Below the pieces are notes generated by a model. That model was not told where the DNA came from, ran no database searches, and saw only the letters and a program-made list of their open reading frames with translations. A stretch of 64,000 nt of DNA from Porphyrobacter sp. CACIAM 03H1 (GTDB lineage: Bacteria > Pseudomonadota > Alphaproteobacteria > Sphingomonadales > Sphingomonadaceae). Positions 56,912 to 64,000 of the stretch are shown piece by piece. Made by a program: the position numbers and the translations under genes. Where the stretch lies: assembly GCF_002215495.1 (NCBI RefSeq), contig NZ_CP021378.1, positions 2,232,764 through 2,296,763 of the forward strand, written 5' to 3'. Position 1 is the stretch's first letter, and the number at the start of each line of letters is the position of its first letter.

Positions 56912-58089
56912 CCGCGCCGCTCGGTCTCGAGGACGCGCAGGCCCGCCTGCTTGCCCTCGCACCCGCGCTCCGTTCCGAGACCGTCCCCGCCGATGCCGCG
57001 CTCGGGCGCGTGCTTGCCGGGGACGTGCACGCCGCGCGGACCCAGCCCCCGGCCGACCTTTCGGCGATGGACGGCTATGCGCTCGCCCCCGGCGAGGGGC
57101 CGTGGCGGCTGGTCGGCGAGAGCCGCGCCGGCGCGCCGTTCCGCGATGTCCTCTCCCCCGGCGAGTGTGTGCGCATCTCGACCGGCGCGATGGTGCCACC
57201 GGGAGCCGACCGGGTGCTGCTTCAGGAGGACGCGGCCGACGAGAACGGGCGGATCACCGCCACCGAGATGCCTCCGCCCGGCCGGCACATCCGCGCGCGC
57301 GGATTCGATTTCCATGCCGAGGACCTGCTGCTCGCGAAAGGCACGCGGCTCACCCCCGCTCGCCTCGCGCTGGCCCTCGCGGGCGGACATGGCACGCTCC
57401 CCGTCACCCGGCGGGTGCGCGTGGCGGTGATGGACAGCGGGGACGAGCTGGCACCCGATCCCGCCCGTTGCCTCCCCCACCAGATCCCCGCCAGCAACGC
57501 CGCCATGATCGCCGCGATGCTCGCGCCGCTGGGGTGCGAGGTCACGCGCATCGGGCCTGTGCCCGACGACCGCGAGGCACTGGCGGGGGCGCTTGCTCTG
57601 GCCGAGGGCACGGACATCCTCGTCACCTCGGGCGGGGCCTCGGTCGGCGACCATGACCTGGTCAAGCCCGCGCTCGCCGACTGGGGGGCCGGGATCGCCT
57701 TCTGGAAGATCGCGATCAAGCCGGGCAAGCCGCTGCTGGTGGCCACGCGCGGCGACCAGGTGATCCTCGGCCTGCCGGGCAATCCGGTGTCGAGCTTCGT
57801 CACCGCCTTCCTCTTCGCCCTGCCGCTGGTGCGGGCGGCGCAGGGCGATCCCGATCCCCTGCCCCGCCCCGTGATCCTGCGCGCGGGCGAGCCTCTGCCC
57901 GCCGTCGGCCCCCGACGCGAGTTCCTGCGGGCGGTGAGCGAGGGGGACGCGGTGCGACTGGCAGGATCGCAGGATTCATCGGCGCTCTCCGCCCTGGCGG
58001 CCGCCGATTGCCTGATCGATCGCCCCGCAGGTGCCCCGCCCGTCCCCGCAGGCGCGCCCGTTCCGGTGTTCCGCCTCCAGAATGGCTGA
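56908..58089 (+). CDS. moeA: Molybdopterin molybdotransferase
   Basis: Inserts molybdate into adenylylated molybdopterin. 393 residues with the N-terminal [32 protein letters not shown], the [17 protein letters not shown] segment near residue 240 and [19 protein letters not shown], followed by a beta-barrel C-terminal domain. The ATG overlaps the moaC stop; the open frame upstream is a shadow. Its downstream neighbour is lexA. Confidence 0.96.
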   Translation: MTAPLGLEDAQARLLALAPALRSETVPADAALGRVLAGDVHAARTQPPADLSAMDGYALAPGEGPWRLVGESRAGAPFRDVLSPGECVRISTGAMVPPGADRVLLQEDAADENGRITATEMPPPGRHIRARGFDFHAEDLLLAKGTRLTPARLALALAGGHGTLPVTRRVRVAVMDSGDELAPDPARCLPHQIPASNAAMIAAMLAPLGCEVTRIGPVPDDREALAGALALAEGTDILVTSGGASVGDHDLVKPALADWGAGIAFWKIAIKPGKPLLVATRGDQVILGLPGNPVSSFVTAFLFALPLVRAAQGDPDPLPRPVILRAGEPLPAVGPRREFLRAVSEGDAVRLAGSQDSSALSALAAADCLIDRPAGAPPVPAGAPVPVFRLQNG

Positions 58090-58116
58090 ATTGCGCGGGT
58101 TTGCTGCGGGCCGCGC

Positions 58117-58145
58117 TTGACTCAGTCAATTTAGTTTCCTAATTG
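58117..58145 (+). promoter_or_regulatory. lexA promoter
   Basis: TTGACT and TAATTG are separated by 17 bases, in an AT-richer patch between moeA and lexA. The SOS operator overlaps its -10 end, as expected for an autoregulated lexA. Confidence 0.7.
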
Positions 58146-58159
58146 TTCCTTGTTCGTTC
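58145..58159 (+). promoter_or_regulatory. LexA operator (SOS box)
   Basis: GTTC-N7-GTTC, exactly the alphaproteobacterial LexA consensus, lying from the -10 to the likely start site and 125 bases before the lexA ATG. It predicts negative autoregulation. Confidence 0.88.
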
Positions 58160-58284
58160 ACCTTAATGGCGAGCGGCCAGTGCAATCAACGCACCTGTTC
58201 GGGGTGCCTCTTGGCGCACGCAAGGGATTGGCATGGTGCGCTGTGACCGGCGCACCGTGGGTGCGACCACAGGAGACTTGACCA

Positions 58285-58968
58285 ATGCTGACGGCAAAAC
58301 AGCGCGAGCTGATCGTCTTCATCCAGCAGCGGCTGGAGGAGACCGGGATCTCGCCGAGTTTCGAGGAAATGAAGGAGGCGCTCGATCTCAAGAGCAAGTC
58401 GGGCGTGCACCGGCTGATCTCCGCCTTGGAGGAACGCGGCTTCCTGCGGCGCCTGCCCAACCGGGCGCGCGCGCTCGAGGTGATCCGGGAACCGGGCGAC
58501 ACCACGCCCTCTCGTGCTGCGCCGGCCGGCGACAATGTGGTGGCCATGCCCTCGCCCGCGCCCCGCGCGCCCGAGGCTGCGAACGACGTGATCGAGCTGC
58601 CGCTACACGGCCGCATCGCCGCCGGCGCCCCGATCGAGGCGCTCGAAGGCCAGTCGACCCTGCCCGTGCCCGCCGCGCTGCTCGGCCCGGGAGAACACTA
58701 TGCGCTCGAGGTGTCGGGGGATTCGATGGTCGAAGCCGGGATCTTCGACGGCGATTTTGCGCTGGTGCGGCGCACTAGCACCGCGCGCGACGGCGAGATC
58801 GTGGTCGCGCTGGTGCGCGGCGAGGAGGCGACGCTCAAGTATCTGCGGCGCGAGGGCGGACAGGTCCGGCTCGATCCGGCCAATGCGGCCTATGACCCGC
58901 AATACTACCGCCCCGACGAGGTCGAGGTGCAGGGCAAGCTCGCCGGCCTGCTGCGGCGCTATCACTGA
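58285..58968 (+). CDS. lexA: SOS repressor LexA
   Basis: 227 residues: an N-terminal winged helix-turn-helix (1-66), an Ala/Pro-rich linker longer than in E. coli, and the S24 autoprotease domain. Cleavage bond A113-G114 in RIAAGAP, catalytic S147 in SGDSM and K185 in ATLKYL. RecA filaments stimulate self-cleavage on DNA damage. The AGGAG ribosome site is 12 bases before the ATG. The operator upstream matches its own expected site. Confidence 0.97.
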   Translation: MLTAKQRELIVFIQQRLEETGISPSFEEMKEALDLKSKSGVHRLISALEERGFLRRLPNRARALEVIREPGDTTPSRAAPAGDNVVAMPSPAPRAPEAANDVIELPLHGRIAAGAPIEALEGQSTLPVPAALLGPGEHYALEVSGDSMVEAGIFDGDFALVRRTSTARDGEIVVALVRGEEATLKYLRREGGQVRLDPANAAYDPQYYRPDEVEVQGKLAGLLRRYH

Positions 58969-59009
58969 GGTGATCCGGGCCGGATGGCTGCGAACATGTT
59001 GGAGTTAGA

Positions 59010-59033
59010 GGGGCGCTTACGGCGCCCCTTTTT
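59010..59033 (+). terminator. Rho-independent terminator of lexA
   Basis: GGGGCGC, a 5-base loop, GCGCCCC and TTTTT, about 40 bases after the lexA stop. Confidence 0.88.
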
Positions 59034-59096
59034 CCATCCTGTCGTGGCCCGGCGAGCGCCGTTCCAAGGCGATGTCGTGCCGGTGTCATTGCCGCT

Positions 59097-61430
59097 TCAT
59101 CGCCCGGTCGTTGCTTCGTGTGGTGCTGTCTGACCGGGCGGTGCTTCGGCGCTTGCCTCCGGGCGCGGCTTTCCAACCCGTTCCTTGCCGCCCTGCCACC
59201 ACCCGTGCTCCCCCTGGCTCGCGGCGACGGTGGCGATCCGCTCCCTCGCGAGGTCGATCGCCAGTCCTCCCGTGTGCTCCAGATACCGCCGGTCCGCCTT
59301 GAGCCAGCGCGGACGGCACGAGCGCGGGAGAAACCGCTCGGCCACGACGATATCCGCATCGGCGCAGGCCGCCGCAAGGGCGCGCTCCTCGATCTGCTCG
59401 CGCCCCCGCCCCAGCAGCAGCACCGATTCGCGCCCCCCGCGCTCGAGGCTCATCGTGCAGAAGGCCGAGGAACAGCGCGCTCCCGGCCACTCGGCCAGCG
59501 GCACGGGCTCGGCCGCGACGCCGGCGAGTTCCATCAGGTTGTCCCGTGTGTAGGAAGAACGGCTGTCGCGCAGGGCAAGCAGGCGCGGGTTTCCTTCGTC
59601 ATCCTCGACCGTGAGACCCACCTGCCGACCGTCACCCGCCACCAGTACGTCCGGAATCGGGGTCGCCGCCGCCATCGCGCTCGCGGCGGCGACGGGCAGC
59701 AGACCGGCAAGCCGCACCCGCCCGCGCCACAGCGCCAGCCATAGCCCACCGGCCGCGAAGAGCGCCACCGTGAGCCCGCCGATCTGCGGCATCAGGCGCA
59801 CTGCGCCCGCCTGCGAGGCGGTGAGATGCGCGATGGCGAGCAGCAGCTCCAGCGCGCGCGCGACCAACCACCACACGGGCGCTCCCAGCCCCAGCGTGTC
59901 GAGGAGAAGTCCCAATGCAATCAGAGGCATGGCAATGAAGGTGACCAGCGGGATGGCAACCACATTGGCGAGCGCGCCATAGATGCCGGCGCGGTGGAAG
60001 TGGAACAGCACGATCGGCATCAGTGCGAGCTCGATCACCACACCGGTCGCGAAGAGCATCGCCACCCGCCGCCCGCCGCGCGCCCACCATGGCTCTTCGC
60101 GCGGGGCGAGGAAGGTCTGGACGGGCGCGGAACCTGCCAGTGCGACGATGGCCAGCACCGCGGCAAAGCTCATCTGGAAGCTCGGCCCGATCGCGCTCTC
60201 CGGCCACAGCAGCAGCACGAACCCCGCCGCCAGCGCCACCATCCTGAGCGACAGCGCATCACGCCCGAGCGCCAGCGCGCCGAGCACCAGCAGGGCGGCG
60301 ACGCAGCTGCGCACCGTCGGCACCTCAGCCCCGGTCAGCAGGGTATAGCCCACCCCGGCGAGCGCCCCCGCCCCCGCCGCCACCACCGGCAGCCGCACCC
60401 GCAGGGCAAGCGCAGGCCAAAGGGCGAGCAGCCGCAAGGCGAGGAAATAGGCCGCGCCGATCACCGCGCTGACGTGGAGCCCGCTGATCGAGAGCAGGTG
60501 GGTTAGCCCCGAATCCCGCATCGCCGCCTCGTCCACCCCCGCGATACCGCCGCGGTCGCCGCTCGCAAAGGCCGCCGCGATGGCCCCGGGGGAACCCGTC
60601 ACCTGCCTTCGCACATGGTCGGCAAGCCCGCGTTGCAGCGCCGCGATCCCACCGCTCCCGGGGGCTGGAGTGATCACCGCGAGCGGCCCGACCATCGTGC
60701 CCGTTGCCGAGAGTCCCTGGAACCACGCGGCCCTGGCGAAATCGTAGCTTCCCGGCAGCATCGGGTGTGCCGGCGGCATCAGCCTTGCGCGCAGGCGCAC
60801 AACCGCACCTTCGGCCAGGCCGGGGGGCGGCCCGCCCTCGCCCAGCGCCGCGAGCGGCACATTGATCCGGACCTTGCGCGCCGCCGTGTCCGGCGCTTCG
60901 CGCATCGCCAGTGTGAGCCGCAGGCGGCCTTCCGCAGGCTGATCCTCGCGGGCGAGCACCCGCCCCTCGATCAGCATTACCGCGGGCCGCGCGATCGGCG
61001 CGGCGCCGACAATCGCGGAGCGTGCCCACACCACCGCCAGGCCGAGCGCGAAGACCAGCCCACAGGCAACCACCGCCCTGCGCAGGTTGCCCCGCGTCTC
61101 GTCCGCCACGCTTCCGGGCGGCCAGAGCGCCAGCGCGGCGAGCGCCGCTCCCGCGCCGCCGGCCATCGCCACCATCCAGTGTGTCGGCGTCGGCAGCGCG
61201 AACCAGACGAGGATGCCGCCCGCGAAGACCACCGCCAGCCATGGTGCGCGATCGAACCCGGCTGCGGCGAGGAAGCCCTCGGCCGCATCCAGCCCCCTCC
61301 CGCTCCACGCCCCGCGGCTGCCGGTGCTGGACAAGCCGCCAAGGGTTTGCCAAGGGCGCGGGCGAGGTTCTCCGGGGGCCTCGCCGCCGCCCGGATCGTC
61401 CCCCATCGGTATGATCGGCACATCGCGCAT
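59097..61430 (-). CDS. comEC: ComEC/Rec2 family DNA uptake channel, with degenerate C-terminal domain
   Basis: 777 residues from the chosen ATG (another ATG lies eight codons later); the open frame further upstream runs under gltX. A DUF4131-type N-terminal region is followed by the competence domain with many membrane helices, including the characteristic [17 protein letters not shown]. The C-terminal part, where a metallo-beta-lactamase domain normally sits, shows no HxHxDH motif and is short, so nuclease activity is unlikely. Family role: single-stranded DNA transport across the inner membrane. Natural competence of this organism is not shown. Confidence 0.85.
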   Translation of the reverse strand: MRDVPIIPMGDDPGGGEAPGEPRPRPWQTLGGLSSTGSRGAWSGRGLDAAEGFLAAAGFDRAPWLAVVFAGGILVWFALPTPTHWMVAMAGGAGAALAALALWPPGSVADETRGNLRRAVVACGLVFALGLAVVWARSAIVGAAPIARPAVMLIEGRVLAREDQPAEGRLRLTLAMREAPDTAARKVRINVPLAALGEGGPPPGLAEGAVVRLRARLMPPAHPMLPGSYDFARAAWFQGLSATGTMVGPLAVITPAPGSGGIAALQRGLADHVRRQVTGSPGAIAAAFASGDRGGIAGVDEAAMRDSGLTHLLSISGLHVSAVIGAAYFLALRLLALWPALALRVRLPVVAAGAGALAGVGYTLLTGAEVPTVRSCVAALLVLGALALGRDALSLRMVALAAGFVLLLWPESAIGPSFQMSFAAVLAIVALAGSAPVQTFLAPREEPWWARGGRRVAMLFATGVVIELALMPIVLFHFHRAGIYGALANVVAIPLVTFIAMPLIALGLLLDTLGLGAPVWWLVARALELLLAIAHLTASQAGAVRLMPQIGGLTVALFAAGGLWLALWRGRVRLAGLLPVAAASAMAAATPIPDVLVAGDGRQVGLTVEDDEGNPRLLALRDSRSSYTRDNLMELAGVAAEPVPLAEWPGARCSSAFCTMSLERGGRESVLLLGRGREQIEERALAAACADADIVVAERFLPRSCRPRWLKADRRYLEHTGGLAIDLARERIATVAASQGEHGWWQGGKERVGKPRPEASAEAPPGQTAPHEATTGR

Positions 61431-61495
61431 CGGCTCGCCCCCGATCGGCCCGGTCAAGGCCCAAACCGCTCGAAATGAACAGGAAGTCAACGCCC

Positions 61496-62932
61496 ATGGC
61501 AAGCGAAAGCAGCACCCCCGCCGCCAGCACCGCCGGCGAAGTCGTGACCCGCTTCGCCCCCTCGCCCACCGGCTTCCTGCATATCGGAGGGGCACGCACG
61601 GCGCTGTTCAACTGGCTCTATGCGCGCCACCACGGCGGACGCACCCTGCTGCGCATCGAGGACACCGACAAGAAGCGCAGCACGCAGGAGGCTATCGACG
61701 CAATCATCGAGGGGCTCGACTGGATGGGCCTCGATTACGACGCGCCGCCGATCTTCCAGTCCGACCGGGCCGAGCGCCATGCCGAGGTTGCCTGGCAATT
61801 GCTGGATGCGGGCCACGCCTACAAATGCTTCGCCACGCCCGAGGAACTCGAGGCGATGCGCGAGGAGCAGCGGGCGCAGAAGAAGCCGCTGCGCTACGAC
61901 GGGCGCTGGCGCGACCGCGATCCGGCCGAGGCCCCCGAGGGCGCGCCTTTCGTCATCCGCCTCAAGACGCCCACCGAGGGCGAGGTCACCATCCACGACC
62001 GCGTCCAGGGCCCGGTGACGGTGAAGAACGAGGAAATCGACGACTATATCATCCTGCGCGCCGACGGCACGCCGACGTACATGCTCGCAGTGGTGGTCGA
62101 CGATCACGACATGGGGGTGACCCACGTGATCCGGGGCGACGATCACCTCAACAACGCTTTCCGCCAGCTGCCGATCATCCGCGCGATGAACGAAATCGAG
62201 GGAAACTGGCCCGATCCGGTCTATGCCCATATCCCGCTGATCCACGGCAGCGACGGGGCCAAGCTCTCGAAGCGCCACGGCGCGCTCGGGGTCGAGGCCT
62301 ATCGCGACGAGTTCGGGATCCTGCCCGAGGCGTTGTTCAACTACTTGCTGCGGCTCGGCTGGGGCCACGGCGACCGCGAGGAGATCACCCGCGACGAGGC
62401 GGTGGCGCTGTTCGATCTCGACGGGGTGGGCAAGAGTCCCTCGCGTTTCGACATGAAAAAGCTCGAGAACCTGAACGGCCACTACCTGCGCGAGGCCGAT
62501 GATGCGCGTCTTGCCGCGCTGGTAGCGGCGCGGATTGGCGAGAACGCGGACGAGGCGCTGCTGGCGCAGGCCATGCCGGTGCTCAAAGTGCGCGCGAAGA
62601 ACCTCAACGAAGTGGCTGAAGGCGCAGGCTTCCTCTTTGCCACCCGCCCGCTTGCGATGACCGAAAAGGCGCAGGCCCTGCTCGAAGGCGATGCCCGCAC
62701 CATCCTGCGCGCGGTTTGCAACGCACTTGCAGCGCAAAACGACTGGACAAGCGAGGCACTGGAAGCCACTACGAAGGCGCTCGCCGAGGAGCAGGGATTG
62801 GGCCTCGGCAAGCTGGCGCAGCCGATGCGCGCGGCGCTGACCGGGACGACGACATCACCCGGTATCTTCGACGTGCTGGTCCTCCTGGGCCGGGACGAGG
62901 CGCTCGCCCGGCTCGAAGCGCAGGCCGCCTGA
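61496..62932 (+). CDS. gltX: Glutamyl-tRNA synthetase
   Basis: 478 residues, class Ib. [19 protein letters not shown] holds the HIGH-type motif as HIGG, and KLSKRHGA is the KMSKS equivalent. [16 protein letters not shown] lies between. The ATG chosen follows AGGAAG at nine bases; an ATG seven codons upstream is possible. Without a visible GlnRS here, it could be either discriminating or non-discriminating. Divergent from comEC. Confidence 0.96.
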   Translation: MASESSTPAASTAGEVVTRFAPSPTGFLHIGGARTALFNWLYARHHGGRTLLRIEDTDKKRSTQEAIDAIIEGLDWMGLDYDAPPIFQSDRAERHAEVAWQLLDAGHAYKCFATPEELEAMREEQRAQKKPLRYDGRWRDRDPAEAPEGAPFVIRLKTPTEGEVTIHDRVQGPVTVKNEEIDDYIILRADGTPTYMLAVVVDDHDMGVTHVIRGDDHLNNAFRQLPIIRAMNEIEGNWPDPVYAHIPLIHGSDGAKLSKRHGALGVEAYRDEFGILPEALFNYLLRLGWGHGDREEITRDEAVALFDLDGVGKSPSRFDMKKLENLNGHYLREADDARLAALVAARIGENADEALLAQAMPVLKVRAKNLNEVAEGAGFLFATRPLAMTEKAQALLEGDARTILRAVCNALAAQNDWTSEALEATTKALAEEQGLGLGKLAQPMRAALTGTTTSPGIFDVLVLLGRDEALARLEAQAA

Positions 62933-62987
62933 GGCAGGCTGCGCGGGCACAGAGCGCCACACAAGGATTTTGGACAGGAGACAGATC

Positions 62988-64000
62988 TTGGCAGACAAGA
63001 CGGCGAAACTCGAAATCGGCGGCCAGAGCTACGAGTACCCCGTGCTCGAAGGCAGCACCGGCCCCGACGTGATCGACATCCGCAAGCTTTACGCGCAGAC
63101 GGGAGCCTTCACCTTCGATCCCGGCTTCACCTCGACCGCCAGCTGCGAAAGCGCGCTGACCTATATCGACGGTGACGAGGGCGTGCTGCTGCACCGCGGT
63201 TATCCGATCGGCCAGCTGGCCGAGCATTCGAGCTTCATGGAAGTCAGCTACCTGCTGCTGAACGGCGAGCTGCCGAGCAAGCAGGAACTCGACGACTTCA
63301 GCTACACCATCACCCGTCACACGATGCTGCACGAGCAGCTGATGACCTTCTACCGGGGTTTCCGTCGTGACGCGCACCCGATGGCGATCATGTGCGGCGT
63401 GGTCGGCGCGCTGTCTGCCTTCTATCACGACAGCACCGACATCTCCGATCCCGAGCACCGCAAGATCAGCTCGCACCGCCTGATCGCCAAGATGCCGACG
63501 ATCGCGGCGATGGCCTACAAGTATTCGGTCGGCCAGCCCTTCATGTATCCGGACAACCGCCTGTCCTATACCGGTAATTTCCTGCGCATGACCTTCGGCG
63601 TTCCGGCCGAGGAGTATGAGGTGATCCCGGCGGTGGAGCGCGCGATGGACCGCATCTTCATCCTCCACGCCGACCACGAACAGAACGCCTCGACCTCGAC
63701 CGTGCGGCTCGCCGGTTCCTCGGGCGCCAACCCCTTCGCCTGCATCGCGGCCGGCATCGCCTGCCTGTGGGGCCCGGCGCATGGTGGCGCGAACGAGGCG
63801 GCGCTCAACATGCTCAAGGAAATCGGCACGCCCGACAAGATCCCGCACTACATCGAGCGCGCCAAGGACAAGAACGATCCCTTCCGCCTGATGGGCTTCG
63901 GTCACCGCGTCTACAAGAACTACGATCCGCGCGCGACGGTGATGCAGAAGACCGTGCGCGAGGTGTTCGACGCGCTCAAGGTCACCGACCCGCTGTTCGA
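62988..64000 (+). CDS. gltA: Citrate synthase, 3' end missing
   Basis: First enzyme of the citric acid cycle. The reading frame begins at a TTG eight bases after AGGAG and gives [12 protein letters not shown] when decoded as Met; no ATG fits. About 337 residues are present before the window ends. Conserved pieces are [15 protein letters not shown], the first catalytic His in [13 protein letters not shown], and [14 protein letters not shown] with the second His and substrate Arg. The catalytic Asp region lies beyond the edge. Type II hexameric (NADH-sensitive) form by sequence. Confidence 0.96.
   Translation, partial: MADKTAKLEIGGQSYEYPVLEGSTGPDVIDIRKLYAQTGAFTFDPGFTSTASCESALTYIDGDEGVLLHRGYPIGQLAEHSSFMEVSYLLLNGELPSKQELDDFSYTITRHTMLHEQLMTFYRGFRRDAHPMAIMCGVVGALSAFYHDSTDISDPEHRKISSHRLIAKMPTIAAMAYKYSVGQPFMYPDNRLSYTGNFLRMTFGVPAEEYEVIPAVERAMDRIFILHADHEQNASTSTVRLAGSSGANPFACIAAGIACLWGPAHGGANEAALNMLKEIGTPDKIPHYIERAKDKNDPFRLMGFGHRVYKNYDPRATVMQKTVREVFDALKVTDPLF

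Noticed and set aside
62769..63905. 378-codon minus-strand frame at the right end
   Set aside because: Antisense to gltX and citrate synthase, which have intact active-site motifs; the citrate synthase frame lacks an ATG only because it starts at TTG.

Overview
The window is a high-GC, gene-dense chromosomal segment of an alphaproteobacterium, most probably a sphingomonad of the Erythrobacter/Porphyrobacter type. The pointers are the ntrB-ntrC-ntrY-ntrX-hfq-hflX gene order, the fused ispDF gene, the double-domain Hfq, the pyruvate dehydrogenase E1-beta that carries its own lipoyl domain, and a GTCGAGCG-type palindromic repeat. The taxonomic call is an inference from gene content; no rRNA is present. 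Both ends are cut inside genes: lpdA on the left, citrate synthase on the right. I see no plasmid, phage, insertion sequence or CRISPR array.

Layout. 1-3.5 kb: lpdA (3' part), a methyltransferase, a TPR-aspartyl hydroxylase, then tRNA-Ser(UGA) with a stray copy of its 5' half. 3.7-11.7 kb: a plus-strand run for murein turnover (MltB-like transglycosylase, DD-carboxypeptidase), tmk-holB-metG-tatD-metallohydrolase with overlapping start/stop codons, a small membrane protein and mazG. 11.7-21.1 kb: a minus-strand regulatory operon, dusB-ntrB-ntrC-ntrY-ntrX-hfq-hflX, in which Hfq is a tandem fusion of two Sm domains. 21.2-27.0 kb: ispDF, a secreted hypothetical, cinA-like, a COQ10-type START protein with lipA, a NYN-LOTUS protein and an exported repeat protein. 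27.4-33.4 kb: gyrA, lysoplasmalogenase, trmFO, an EF-hand membrane protein and a degenerate squalene/phytoene synthase relative. 33.7-36.9 kb: a three-gene tadG/tadE pseudopilin cluster. 37.0-39.9 kb: pdhB, pdhA and ftsB. 40-43.4 kb: acyl-CoA dehydrogenase divergent from a haloalkane dehalogenase-MFS pair. 43.6-45.9 kb: tRNA-Arg(CCU), DUF1178, nitrilase, glutaredoxin and hsp20. 45.9-49.4 kb: a candidate structured small RNA, then pyrG, secG and tpiA. 49.6-58.1 kb: a tightly overlapping plus operon, ppiD-trpE-(lipoprotein glycosidase)-trpG-trpD-trpC-moaC-moeA. 58.1-64 kb: lexA with a clear SOS operator and terminator, comEC (minus), gltX and gltA.

Most genes are housekeeping: central carbon metabolism (lpdA, pdhAB, tpiA, gltA), tryptophan, isoprenoid and molybdenum-cofactor synthesis, nitrogen signalling, translation and DNA topology. 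The points that deserve a second look are the tandem Hfq, a promoter-to-terminator small RNA candidate between hsp20 and pyrG, the tRNA-Ser half copy, the phosphodiester-glycosidase-like lipoprotein inside the trp operon, and several enzymes missing family hallmark residues (NtrX, acyl-CoA dehydrogenase, ComEC). Frequent GTG and TTG starts overlapping the previous stop codon required several start corrections.
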